Of a stretch of 45,928 nt of DNA, positions 7,880 through 15,424 are shown in pieces; the stretch's first letter is position 1, and each line of letters starts with the position of its first letter. The position numbers and the translations under genes were made by a program. This stretch comes from Corynebacterium sp. 13CS0277 (GTDB taxonomy: Bacteria > Actinomycetota > Actinomycetes > Mycobacteriales > Mycobacteriaceae), in the NCBI RefSeq assembly GCF_002994655.1, contig NZ_PPDL01000024.1, forward strand, positions 1-45,928, read 5' to 3'. The notes beneath the pieces were generated by a model. It searched no databases and was not told the origin of the DNA. It saw only the letters and a list, made by a program, of their open reading frames with translations.

Positions 7880-9547
7880 TTACAGCAGTTTCTCCGCGAG
7901 TGCCTGGTGCATCGCCCGCCGGGAGGCGCGGGTGATGCGCGCTTCGATGATGGTGACCCCGTCGCCGGCGTCGATGGTGTCGATGAGGGCCTCGATGAGT
8001 TCCTGGAGACTCTCCGCGCGGGCGTACGTCACGCCGAAGCCTGCGCACAGCGACTCGATGTCGGCGGCGTGGGGGGTGGCGAAGCACTGCTCGAAGGCGT
8101 CGCGCAGCCCCTCGTGGCCGACCTCCAAGGTTTCGAAGATGCCGCCGCCATCATCGTTGGCGATGACGATGGTGAGGTTCTCCGGGCGGCGGTTGCCCTG
8201 CGGGACCAGCAGGCCACCAATGTCGTGCAGGAAGGTGACGTCGCCGACCAGGGCGACGGTGCGCGGCGGGCGCAGCAGTTCCGGGTAGAGGGCCTGGGTG
8301 GCCAGCGCCACGCCGAAGGTTTGGCTCACGGTGCCGTCAATGCCGGCCGCGCCGCGGGGCGTGAACGTGTCCACCCCGTCGAAGGGCACGCCCACGAAGC
8401 TCATGTCCCGCACCGGATTCGACGCACCGACGACGAGGGTATCGCCGACGGCGAGGGTGTCCGCCACGGCGGCCGCGGCGTGCAGCCCGCTGAATCCGAA
8501 CTCTTTGCTGTCGAGGACCTCCCGCACGGCCTCGGCGGCGAGCTCGCTCGCAGCCTCGCAGATCTTCAGCCACTGGGAGGGGATGCTGCCGGTGGCCCGC
8601 ACCCGGGTGGCCACGGCCACGTCCCGCCCGCCGGGGCGGGTGACTTCCTCGCTGCGGGACAGCACCGTGACCGCAATGTCCGGGTCGGCGAGCAGCCGCA
8701 GCACCGCCCGATGCAGCGTCGGGTGGCCGACGATGATGATGTGCTCCGGTTTCGTGTCGACGACGTACTCGGCCTGCCCGTCACCGGGGGTGCTGATCTG
8801 TTCCTTGGCGAAGATGCCGGCGGCCAGCGGGTGCACCGGGTGATAGGGGGCGGGGGCGGAGGGTTCGGCGATAGTGGGCACGTCCTCCAGGCCGTCGACG
8901 CGCCAGGCGTCATCGCCGGCCACCACGAGGGTCTTGCGGCCCAGGTCCACGTCGACGACACCGTAGTCCCGCCCCGTGGCGGGCCGCGGCCGCGCGAGCG
9001 CCGGGAATTCGTTCGCTGCGGGCAGCGTCGTGCCGACGAGCGGGTCGTCGAATTCGACGTTGAGGTGAACCCGTTGTGCGCCCAGCACCTCGGCGGCGAT
9101 CGCGGCCGCGGCCTCCGGGTCGGTGTCGGCGCCGATGGTGGTTTCCACCGCGTAGCCGCGGAACAGCTCGGCCTGCTCAATCGTCTGGGAGGCGCCCGTG
9201 TGGTGCAGGCGGGCCGGGCGGTCCGCGGACAACACGACGAGCGGCACGTTCGCGTAGTACGCCTCAATCATCGCCGGCACACAGTTCGCGACCGCCGTGC
9301 CGGAGGTCATGATGACGGCGACGGGGCGGCGCTGCACCCGCGCCATGCCGAGGGCGAGGAAACTCGCGGCACGCTCATCGATGCGGGTGTGCACGGTGAG
9401 CCCCGGGGCGCTCACCGCCGCCAGCGCGAGGGGGGCGTTGCGGGACCCGGGGCACAGCACCACGTCGCTGATGCCGGCCCGCAGCAGCTCCCCCACGACG
9501 GCGGTGGCGCGGGCTTGGGACAGGGGCTGCTGCGGGGTAGAGGTCAT
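7880..9547 (-). CDS. menD: SEPHCHC synthase MenD
   Basis: This thiamine diphosphate enzyme joins isochorismate and 2-oxoglutarate in the first committed menaquinone step. The 555-residue product has the PYR-domain start RATAVVGELLRAGISDVVLCPGSRN. The C-terminal ThDP-binding region contains LVGDVTFLHDIGGLL followed by IANDDGGGIFETLE. The length is normal for MenD. The ATG overlaps the menC stop as ATGA, giving translational coupling. The open frame extends further upstream but that part is antisense-like noise over menC. Confidence 0.95.
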   Translation of the reverse strand: MTSTPQQPLSQARATAVVGELLRAGISDVVLCPGSRNAPLALAAVSAPGLTVHTRIDERAASFLALGMARVQRRPVAVIMTSGTAVANCVPAMIEAYYANVPLVVLSADRPARLHHTGASQTIEQAELFRGYAVETTIGADTDPEAAAAIAAEVLGAQRVHLNVEFDDPLVGTTLPAANEFPALARPRPATGRDYGVVDVDLGRKTLVVAGDDAWRVDGLEDVPTIAEPSAPAPYHPVHPLAAGIFAKEQISTPGDGQAEYVVDTKPEHIIIVGHPTLHRAVLRLLADPDIAVTVLSRSEEVTRPGGRDVAVATRVRATGSIPSQWLKICEAASELAAEAVREVLDSKEFGFSGLHAAAAVADTLAVGDTLVVGASNPVRDMSFVGVPFDGVDTFTPRGAAGIDGTVSQTFGVALATQALYPELLRPPRTVALVGDVTFLHDIGGLLVPQGNRRPENLTIVIANDDGGGIFETLEVGHEGLRDAFEQCFATPHAADIESLCAGFGVTYARAESLQELIEALIDTIDAGDGVTIIEARITRASRRAMHQALAEKLL

Positions 9548-10572
9548 GCCTGCAATCGTAGACGCAGAGCCTGATACGACTGCCTTAGGTGCTCCACCCA
9601 CCAGTTCTGGCGGGCATAGGGGGCCGCCAGGCCCGCCACCCGGGCCGGATCCGGTGTCACCGGCGCCGTCGACAGGCGGCCGCCGACGAGCCGGCGGGGG
9701 CGGGCGACGTCCTCGACGAAGAGTCCGCCGGTGCCCAGCCCGCACGCGACGGGCGGCAGGTGGCTCGCCGCCACCAACCCCGCCGACATGCCGACCGCGG
9801 TATCCAGGGCGCTGGCGACGGTGATCTCGAAAGGCAGGCGCTCCGCGAGCGCCAGCAGGCGCCGCACCCCACCCAAGGGGGCCACCTTGAGAACCGCGGC
9901 ATCCACCGCCCCCGTCGCCGCGATCGCCAGGGGGTCCTCGGCCCGCCGGATCGACTCGTCGGCCGCCACCCGGGCGGCAATACCCGTCGCCCCCAGCCAG
10001 GCGCGCACCTGGCCGAGCTCCTCCACGCCGGCGACGGGCTGCTCCGCGTAGTCCAGTGGCGCGACCGCCCGGATGAGTGCCTGGGCGGCCGCCACCGAGA
10101 GGTTCCGGTTGCCGTCGATCCGGATCTTGGCCTCCGGCAGGAGTGCGCGCACCGCCGCCACCCGGGCCACATCCTGGGCGAAGGTCTGGCCCGGCTCCGC
10201 AACCTTCACTTTGACCGTCCGGCAGCCCGGGAAGCGGGCCAGCACGCCCGCGACATCCTCGGCGGGCACGGCCGGGACGGTGGCGTTGATCTCCACGTAG
10301 TCGCGGGCGGGGGCCGGCAGGCCCACGTAGGCGGCCTCGAGGGCGCTGGCCAGCCACCACGCCGCCTCCTCGGGCGAGTACTCCACGAAGGGGGCGAACT
10401 CGCCCCAGCCGGCCGGGCCGTCAATGAGGACCGCCTCCCGGGTCTCAATGCCCCGGAAGCGCACCCGCATCGGCAACGCCACCACGTGCGCCCGGTCGAG
10501 CAGCTCATCGAAATCCAGCCGCGCGATCGTCTCCCGCAGCTCTGCGGCAAGCAACCCCACCACGTGGGCCAC
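9544..10572 (-). CDS. menC: o-Succinylbenzoate synthase MenC
   Basis: An enolase-superfamily dehydratase that converts SHCHC to o-succinylbenzoate. The 342-residue protein has all superfamily residues: Lys in TVKVKVAE, metal ligands Asp in RIDGNRNL, Glu in DYAEQPV and Asp in AADESI, and the second catalytic Lys in VLKVAPLGG. The GTG at 10572 is chosen because GAAGGA lies 7 nt upstream; the longer frame from 10596 has no ribosome binding site. It is the first gene of the menC-menD-DUF3592-mgtA-menG run. Confidence 0.92.
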   Translation of the reverse strand: MAHVVGLLAAELRETIARLDFDELLDRAHVVALPMRVRFRGIETREAVLIDGPAGWGEFAPFVEYSPEEAAWWLASALEAAYVGLPAPARDYVEINATVPAVPAEDVAGVLARFPGCRTVKVKVAEPGQTFAQDVARVAAVRALLPEAKIRIDGNRNLSVAAAQALIRAVAPLDYAEQPVAGVEELGQVRAWLGATGIAARVAADESIRRAEDPLAIAATGAVDAAVLKVAPLGGVRRLLALAERLPFEITVASALDTAVGMSAGLVAASHLPPVACGLGTGGLFVEDVARPRRLVGGRLSTAPVTPDPARVAGLAAPYARQNWWVEHLRQSYQALRLRLQA

Positions 10573-10788
10573 GCCCCTTTCCTTCACACACTTCATTCAC
10601 GCGTGCACGCATGCACCCGACGCCCAGCCCTCAGCGACCCCTCCGGCGGAGATCGACGCAATCGGTGTCGCGCGCCTGCTCCTGCCACACGGGCCAGGAC
10701 AGCGGGGAGGGCGGTGGGAGTCTGCGCTTATTCCTTAGTCTCCATCCAAACAGGCCCACGGGTGCGGCGGCTAATCCGGCTGCTCGCC

Positions 10789-10802
10789 TACGCTGGGAGA
10801 CT
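10789..10802 (+). promoter_or_regulatory. -10 element and start region of menB
   Basis: TACGCT at 10789-10794 places a predicted start site at about 10801, two nt before the menB ATG, as in a leaderless mRNA. GGGAGA just before the ATG could instead be a ribosome binding site if transcription starts further upstream. No clear -35 is visible. The rest of the 230-nt menC-menB divergent spacer shows nothing certain. Confidence 0.4.
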
Positions 10803-11726
10803 ATGAGCAATCCTTTCGACCCCACCCAGTGGGCCCCAGTGCCCGGCTTCGACGACCTCACCGACATCACCTACCACCGGCACACAGGTGAGGGCCGCGC
10901 CAACGGTATTGTGCGCATCGCGTTCGACCGCCCCGAGGTGCGCAACGCGTTCCGCCCCCACACCGTCGACGAGCTCTACCGGGCCCTCGACCACGCGCGC
11001 CGCACCCCGGACGTCGGCACGGTGCTGCTCACCGGCAACGGGCCGAGCCCGAAGGACGGCGGCTGGGCGTTTTGCTCCGGCGGCGACCAGCGCATCCGGG
11101 GGCGCTCCGGGTACCGCTACGCCTCCGGGGAGACTGCCGACACCGTCGATACCGCCCGGGAGAAGGTCGAAGGCGGCCGGCTGCACATCCTGGAGGTGCA
11201 GCGACTCATCCGCACCATGCCGAAGGTCGTCATCGCGGTCGTGGGCGGCTGGGCGGCGGGCGGCGGGCACTCCCTGCATGTCGTGTGCGACCTGACGATC
11301 GCCTCCCGGGAGCACGCCCGCTTCAAGCAGACGGACGCCGATGTGGGCAGCTTCGACGCCGGCTACGGTTCCGCCTACCTGGCGAAGATGGTGGGACAGA
11401 AGTTCGCCCGCGAGATTTTCTTCCTGGGCCGCACCTACAGCGCCGAGGAGATGCAGCGGATGGGGGCGGTCAACATCGTCGCCGACCACGCGCAGCTGGA
11501 GGAGGAGGCCATCCAGGCCGCCCGGGAGATCAACAGCAAATCGCCGACGGCGCAGCGGATGCTCAAGTTCGCGTTCAACCTCACCGACGATGGGCTCATG
11601 GGGCAGCAGGTCTTCGCCGGGGAGGCGACCCGCCTGGCGTACATGACGGACGAGGCCGTGGAGGGCCGGGACAGTTTCCTGGAGAAGCGCGACCCGGACT
11701 GGTCCGAGTTCCCCTACTACTACTAA
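10803..11726 (+). CDS. menB: 1,4-Dihydroxy-2-naphthoyl-CoA synthase MenB
   Basis: A crotonase-family enzyme that closes the second ring of the naphthoquinone from o-succinylbenzoyl-CoA. The 307-residue protein shows the MenB blocks WAFCSGGDQRIRG, the oxyanion region GGWAAGGGHSLHVVCDLTIAS, DADVGSFDAGYGSAYLA (with the catalytic Asp/Tyr region) and the C-terminus ending in FPYYY. It is divergent from menC and monocistronic in appearance, followed by a structured spacer. Confidence 0.96.
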   Translation: MSNPFDPTQWAPVPGFDDLTDITYHRHTGEGRANGIVRIAFDRPEVRNAFRPHTVDELYRALDHARRTPDVGTVLLTGNGPSPKDGGWAFCSGGDQRIRGRSGYRYASGETADTVDTAREKVEGGRLHILEVQRLIRTMPKVVIAVVGGWAAGGGHSLHVVCDLTIASREHARFKQTDADVGSFDAGYGSAYLAKMVGQKFAREIFFLGRTYSAEEMQRMGAVNIVADHAQLEEEAIQAAREINSKSPTAQRMLKFAFNLTDDGLMGQQVFAGEATRLAYMTDEAVEGRDSFLEKRDPDWSEFPYYY

Positions 11727-11737
11727 GCGAAAAAATT

Positions 11738-11899
11738 CACCTGCCGTTCACCTTGCCCGGTTGGGTCGCGCCCCATCATTGCTGGCCCGATCCAACTCAC
11801 AGGGTTCGCACAGGAAACGGCAGGTGGATTGTGGGCCACAGCCCACCATCGGACGCGACCCAGCACACCCCGCCACCCCCATCCGGGGGAAGGTGGGGT
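11738..11899. other. highly structured intergenic element between menB and pit
   Basis: Several inverted repeats are nested here. CACCTGCCGTT (11738-11748) pairs with AACGGCAGGTG (11816-11826). GTTGGGTCG (11760-11768) pairs with CGATCCAAC (11788-11796). GGGTCGCG (11763-11770) can alternatively pair with CGCGACCC (11854-11861). GTGGGC/GCCCAC forms a hairpin at 11831-11846, and a C-rich/G-rich hairpin lies at 11867-11899. No stem is followed by a long U-run. It could be a non-coding RNA, a leader with alternative folds, or a repeat family member. Confidence 0.55.
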
Positions 11900-11969
11900 G
11901 TCCGAATGTGACCGATTGCAAGCTCTGTGGAGTTTTTTGCCCTCAGCACATCCGGCATACTCGACAGAT

Positions 11970-13145
11970 GTGACCGAGCTGATCATCCTCTCTATTGTCG
12001 TGGCCACCGCCCTGGCCTTCGACTTCACCAACGGCTTCCACGACACGGGCAACGCCATGGCAACCTCCATTGCCACCGGCGCACTCAAGCCCAAGGTGGC
12101 CGTCGGCCTGTCGGCGACGCTGAACCTCATCGGCGCGTTCCTCTCCGTCGAGGTCGCCACCACCGTCGCCAAAGGCGTCGTGGATCTCAAACGCTTCGAC
12201 CTCCACATTGAGGCCGACGCCCACAAACTCCTCCTCGTCGTCTTCGCCGGCCTGGTCGGCGGCATCCTGTGGAACCTGCTGACCTGGCTGCTGGGTATCC
12301 CCTCGAGTTCCTCCCACGCCCTGTTCGGCGGCCTCATCGGCGCCACCTTCGCCTCCCTGGGCGCCTCGGGCGTGATGTGGGATGGCGTGCTCGCCAAGGT
12401 CGTGTTCCCGGCGCTGGCCTCCCCGGTCATCGCGGGCATCGTCGCCGCCGTCGGCACCAAGCTCGTCTACAGCTTCACCACCCGCGTGCAGGAGCAGGAA
12501 AAGAACCGCTACTTCCGCTGGGGCCAGGTCGGCTCCGCCTCCCTGGTGTCGCTGGCTCACGGCACCAACGACGCGCAGAAAACGATGGGCGTCATCTTCC
12601 TCGCGCTGGTGGCCACCGGCTACCTCTCCGAGGACGCCACCATCCCCTTCTGGGTGAAGGCCACCTGTGCGCTCGCGATCGCGTTCGGCACCTACATGGG
12701 CGGCTGGCGCGTCATCCGCACCCTCGGCAAGGGCCTCGTGGAGATCGACTCCCCGCAGGGCATGGCCGCCGAAACCTCCTCGGCCGCCATCATCTTGACC
12801 TCCTCCCACTTCGGCATGGCCCTGTCGACCACCCACGTCGCCACCGGCTCCATCATGGGCACCGGGCTCGGCCGCAAGGGCGCTGAGGTGCGCTGGGGCG
12901 TTGCCGGCCGCATGGCCGCCGCCTGGGTCATCACCCTGCCCTGTGCCGCCCTCGTCGGCCTGGCCACCTGGTGGGTCGCCCACCTCGTGGGCCTGGCCAC
13001 CGGTGAGCTCGGCGGCGTGCTCGTCGCCTTCATCATCCTGCTGGCCGCCTCCGGGTACATGTTCCTGCAGTCCCGCAAGGCCCCCATTCACGCCGACAAC
13101 GTGAACAACGACTGGGACGACGCCTCCGCCGTCGCCGCCGGATAA
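11970..13145 (+). CDS. pit: Low-affinity inorganic phosphate transporter (Pit family)
   Basis: A multi-helix PHO-4 family permease, 391 residues, that imports phosphate (as a metal-phosphate complex in studied members) driven by the proton gradient. The two family repeats are seen as FDFTNGFHDTGNAMATSIATG near the N-terminus and LAHGTNDAQKTMGVIF in the middle. The start is GTG at 11970, where the transporter sequence begins; an ATG two bases earlier is immediately stopped. CATACT at 11956-11961 is a possible -10 giving an almost leaderless mRNA. It heads a unit with a small membrane protein and a DUF3349 protein. Confidence 0.93.
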   Translation: MTELIILSIVVATALAFDFTNGFHDTGNAMATSIATGALKPKVAVGLSATLNLIGAFLSVEVATTVAKGVVDLKRFDLHIEADAHKLLLVVFAGLVGGILWNLLTWLLGIPSSSSHALFGGLIGATFASLGASGVMWDGVLAKVVFPALASPVIAGIVAAVGTKLVYSFTTRVQEQEKNRYFRWGQVGSASLVSLAHGTNDAQKTMGVIFLALVATGYLSEDATIPFWVKATCALAIAFGTYMGGWRVIRTLGKGLVEIDSPQGMAAETSSAAIILTSSHFGMALSTTHVATGSIMGTGLGRKGAEVRWGVAGRMAAAWVITLPCAALVGLATWWVAHLVGLATGELGGVLVAFIILLAASGYMFLQSRKAPIHADNVNNDWDDASAVAAG

Positions 13146-13157
13146 GGACATCCCCCC

Positions 13158-13472
13158 ATGAACATCCCCGACATGCTGCACAACCTCGGCGAGGTGCTCC
13201 TCGCGGGCCTCGTCCTCGGCGCGGGCCTGCCCGCCCTGTTCGCCCTCGGCATCCGCTTTGCCGCCCCCGTCGACGAACTCGACGCCCAGGGCAACGTCAT
13301 CGGCCACCACCAGCCCAACCCCGTAAGCAGGGCGCTCGGCTACGTGTTCTTCGCGATCATCGCGGCCGCCATCCTCATCGGCATCCTGTGGATCACCAAG
13401 GCCGTCATCTACGATTCCTTCGGCCTCGACATCTTCGGCACTGAGGTAGGCGGCGGCAGCCCCGGCCACTAG
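13158..13472 (+). CDS. small two-helix membrane protein downstream of pit
   Basis: A 104-residue protein with transmembrane segments at about residues 12-33 and 57-82 separated by a polar loop containing DELDAQGNVIGHHQPNP. It starts 12 nt after the pit stop with AAGGA upstream, so it is co-transcribed with the transporter. A protein of this kind sits beside pitA in mycobacteria (Rv0544c in my recollection). An accessory role for the transporter is plausible but unproven. Confidence 0.72.
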   Translation: MNIPDMLHNLGEVLLAGLVLGAGLPALFALGIRFAAPVDELDAQGNVIGHHQPNPVSRALGYVFFAIIAAAILIGILWITKAVIYDSFGLDIFGTEVGGGSPGH

Positions 13473-13524
13473 ACTGAAACGTCGAGTACCCACCGCCCAC
13501 CCTGAGCAGCGAAGGCACCCCGAC

Positions 13525-13833
13525 ATGCACGACCATCCCCACGGCAAGAACTACGTCGCCCGCTTCCTGGACTGGTTGCGGGAAGGCTATCCCCATGGGG
13601 TGCCGGACGCGGATGCCGGTGCCATCACCTATGTGCTCAAGCGGAACCTCAACGATGCGGACCGCCGCGCCATCGCCAAAGCGCTTATTGAGCAGCGCGG
13701 GCTCGCAAAAGCCGCGGAGGCCAGCGACGAGGAAATCCGGGAGCTCATCGAGCGCCTGGAGATGCAGACCCCGGAGCAAAAAGACATCGACCGCATCCAG
13801 GACCTGCTGGCGCACCTCTGCGAGCAGGACTAG
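13525..13833 (+). CDS. DUF3349-family small protein
   Basis: A 102-residue soluble protein, mainly helical, with the family core FLDWLREGYPHGVPDADAGAI followed by VLKRNLNDADRRAIA and a charged C-terminal helix. It matches DUF3349 (the Rv0543c type), whose function is unknown. The ATG has GAAGG upstream. TAGACT at 13470-13475 may be an extra -10. It ends just before a double hairpin terminator. Confidence 0.78.
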   Translation: MHDHPHGKNYVARFLDWLREGYPHGVPDADAGAITYVLKRNLNDADRRAIAKALIEQRGLAKAAEASDEEIRELIERLEMQTPEQKDIDRIQDLLAHLCEQD

Positions 13834-13875
13834 CAACGCCGCCGCAGGACCGGCCGCAGACTCCGCTTCTCCCCC

Positions 13876-13926
13876 GGGTGCAGCCTCAGCTGCACCCACG
13901 CCCCGACTCCGCGTCGGGGCTTTTTT
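13876..13926 (+). terminator. tandem hairpin terminator after the pit-DUF3349 unit
   Basis: A first perfect stem GGGTGCAGC/GCTGCACCC (13876-13897) is followed at once by GCCCCGAC/GTCGGGGC (13900-13920) and TTTTTT. The second is a textbook intrinsic terminator on the plus strand. Confidence 0.92.
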
Positions 13927-13981
13927 CATGCTCCGGGGCACTCGCGGGCGGGGGCAGCGCCTCCGGCGCGGCCGTGTCGAG

Positions 13982-14009
13982 TTGCACTCTCGCGAGAGGT
14001 GTGTACAAT
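13982..14009 (+). promoter_or_regulatory. promoter of the 30-residue peptide gene, with a palindrome in the spacer
   Basis: TTGCAC (-35) and TACAAT (-10, 5 of 6) are separated by 16 bp, among the best promoters in the window. The spacer holds the perfect 12-bp palindrome CTCTCGCGAGAG (13987-13998), placed where a bound repressor would block RNA polymerase. The predicted start is A at about 14016, giving a leader of 95 nt. Confidence 0.75.
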
Positions 14010-14033
14010 GGGGCCAACCAAATACTTGAGAAA

Positions 14034-14082
14034 GACCAACTAAACCGGTTACCCACCATTGGCCGTAACCCTACAGCTGGTC
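14034..14082 (+). promoter_or_regulatory. structured 5' leader of the peptide gene
   Basis: GGTTAC (14047-14052) pairs with GTAACC (14065-14070) inside an outer stem GACCA (14034-14038)/TGGTC (14078-14082). The fold ends 11 nt before the strong ribosome binding site AAAGGAGG. No known riboswitch class is recognised. Confidence 0.45.
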
Positions 14083-14110
14083 GTTAGAGTCTGAAAGGAG
14101 GCCGTTTACG

Positions 14111-14203
14111 ATGGCTTCTTACGTTTCGAAGTTTGTTGCATGGTTCGGTTTCGAGCCCTTCGCCGCCGCCACCCCGCTGGCCGTCCTTGGTGAAGCCAAC
14201 TAA
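14111..14203 (+). CDS. 30-residue hydrophobic peptide of unknown function
   Basis: A short ORF with every sign of expression: a promoter at 13982-14009, AAAGGAGG nine nt before the ATG, and a strong terminator 15 nt after the TAA. The peptide starts MASYVSKFVAWFGFEPF and continues Ala/Leu-rich to a GEAN C-terminus. It has one Lys and two Glu, with aromatic residues concentrated in the first half; the first ~17 residues could form an amphipathic helix. The first half is rich in GTT, GCT, TCT and GGT codons, unlike the C/G-ending codons of its neighbours and like highly expressed corynebacterial genes. It has no recognised family. It could be a small mycomembrane or membrane peptide, a leader peptide or a toxin-like peptide. 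It is close to menE but separated from it by the terminator. Confidence 0.7.
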   Translation: MASYVSKFVAWFGFEPFAAATPLAVLGEAN

Positions 14204-14218
14204 TCCGACTCGAGACAC

Positions 14219-14246
14219 GCCCGCCCCCTTGCTGGGGCGGGCGTTT
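14219..14246 (+). terminator. terminator after the 30-residue peptide gene
   Basis: GCCCGCCCC and GGGGCGGGC form a perfect 9-bp stem with a 6-nt loop followed by GTTTGT. It closes the small unit and isolates it from menE, which begins 24 nt later. Confidence 0.85.
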
Positions 14247-14269
14247 GTCATTGCTTACAGTGAGTGATT

Positions 14270-15397
14270 ATGTCGCCCCGCCTGCACGCCACCACCTTCC
14301 ACCCCGCACGGACTGATGCCACACTCGAGGCGCTGCGGGGCGCGCTCAGCGGGGTGGACACCATCCTGCCGCTGCCACCGGGGGACCCCCAGGGGCTGGC
14401 GCGGCTGCTGCGGGCGGGCGAGGACATCGACCCGGAGATCGCCGTCGTAGTGCCGACCTCGGGGTCGACGGGCACGCCGAAGGGGGCGCTACTCACCCCG
14501 GAAAACCTCATCTCCAGCGCGGACGCCACCCACCAGCGGCTTGGCGGGGAGGGGCAGTGGCTGCTCGCGCTGCCACCCCACCACATTGCCGGCATCCAGG
14601 TCCTCACCCGCAGCCTCGTGGCGGGGACTGAGCCTGTCGTGCTCGACGTCTCGGGCGGGTTCTCGGTGCGAGCGTTCGCCACGGCCGCCACGGCCGCTGC
14701 CGAGGCAGCCACTGCCTCCGGCACTGCCCTATACACGGCGCTCGTGCCCATGCAGCTCGCCAAGGCGATGGACACCCTCGAAGGTATTCGTGCGTTACGG
14801 CTCTTTGAGGCGATCCTCATCGGCGGCGGGCCGCTCGATAAGGACGTGCGGGCCAGCGCCGAGAAACTCGGCATCCGGGTGGTCGCCACCTACGGCTCCT
14901 CGGAGACCTCCGGCGGCTGCGTCTACGACGGCCTGCCGCTGCCCGGCGCGCGGGTCCGCATCACCGGCGGCCGCGTCTACCTCGGCGGCCCGATGGTGGC
15001 CGCCGGCTACCGCAACCCCATCACGCCCAACCCCTTCGCCGAGGGCTGGTACGCCACCAGCGACGCCGGCCGCATCACGGACGGCCGCCTGGAGATCACC
15101 GGCCGCATCGACGCCATCATCAACTCCGGCGGCATGAAAATCCAGCCCGAGGTCGTCGAGGCCACGCTGCGCACCCTTCCCGGGGTGCGGGACGCCTGCG
15201 CGGTCGGCCTGCCGGATGCGCGCCTCGGGCAGATGCTCGCGGCGGCGTACACGGGACCTGCGCGCGCCGCGGAAGTGCTGGCCGCCCTCGACGAGCAGCC
15301 CGCCTACCTCATCCCCAAGCGACTCCTGCGGCTCGACGAGCTGCCCACCACGGGGCCGGGGAAGGTGGACCGCGCAGCCGTCGCCCGACTGTTCTAA
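14270..15397 (+). CDS. menE: o-Succinylbenzoate-CoA ligase MenE
   Basis: An adenylate-forming enzyme that activates o-succinylbenzoate for MenB. The 375-residue protein is short, as in actinobacterial MenE. It has the P-loop-like motif PTSGSTGTPKGALLT, the A5 region ATYGSSETSGG, the hinge Asp in ATSDAGRITDGRLEITGR and the catalytic Lys in TTGPGKVDRAAV. TACAGT at 14256-14261 lies 8 nt before the ATG, suggesting a leaderless transcript; there is no good ribosome binding site. A GTG at 14264 in the same frame is the alternative start. Confidence 0.9.
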   Translation: MSPRLHATTFHPARTDATLEALRGALSGVDTILPLPPGDPQGLARLLRAGEDIDPEIAVVVPTSGSTGTPKGALLTPENLISSADATHQRLGGEGQWLLALPPHHIAGIQVLTRSLVAGTEPVVLDVSGGFSVRAFATAATAAAEAATASGTALYTALVPMQLAKAMDTLEGIRALRLFEAILIGGGPLDKDVRASAEKLGIRVVATYGSSETSGGCVYDGLPLPGARVRITGGRVYLGGPMVAAGYRNPITPNPFAEGWYATSDAGRITDGRLEITGRIDAIINSGGMKIQPEVVEATLRTLPGVRDACAVGLPDARLGQMLAAAYTGPARAAEVLAALDEQPAYLIPKRLLRLDELPTTGPGKVDRAAVARLF

Positions 15398-15410
15398 ACC
15401 GCGGCTGCTC

Positions 15411-15424
15411 TAAAATGGGGCGTT
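15411..15424 (+). promoter_or_regulatory. -10 element for leaderless menA
   Basis: TAAAAT at 15411-15416 sits 8 nt before the menA ATG and predicts a start at about 15423, with GGGG in between. The -35 region is weak and lies in the end of menE, so menA may be read both from this promoter and from the menE transcript. Confidence 0.5.

Noticed and set aside
7463..9574. 703-codon plus-strand frame opposite menD and neighbours
   Set aside because: Gly/Val/Asp/His-rich antisense frame, a known side effect of GC-rich genes; no motif, and it opposes genes with complete catalytic motifs.
13987..13998. Known operator class for the palindrome CTCTCGCGAGAG
   Set aside because: I compared it with remembered LexA, AmtR, DtxR and Zur-type sites and it fits none, so no regulator is named.
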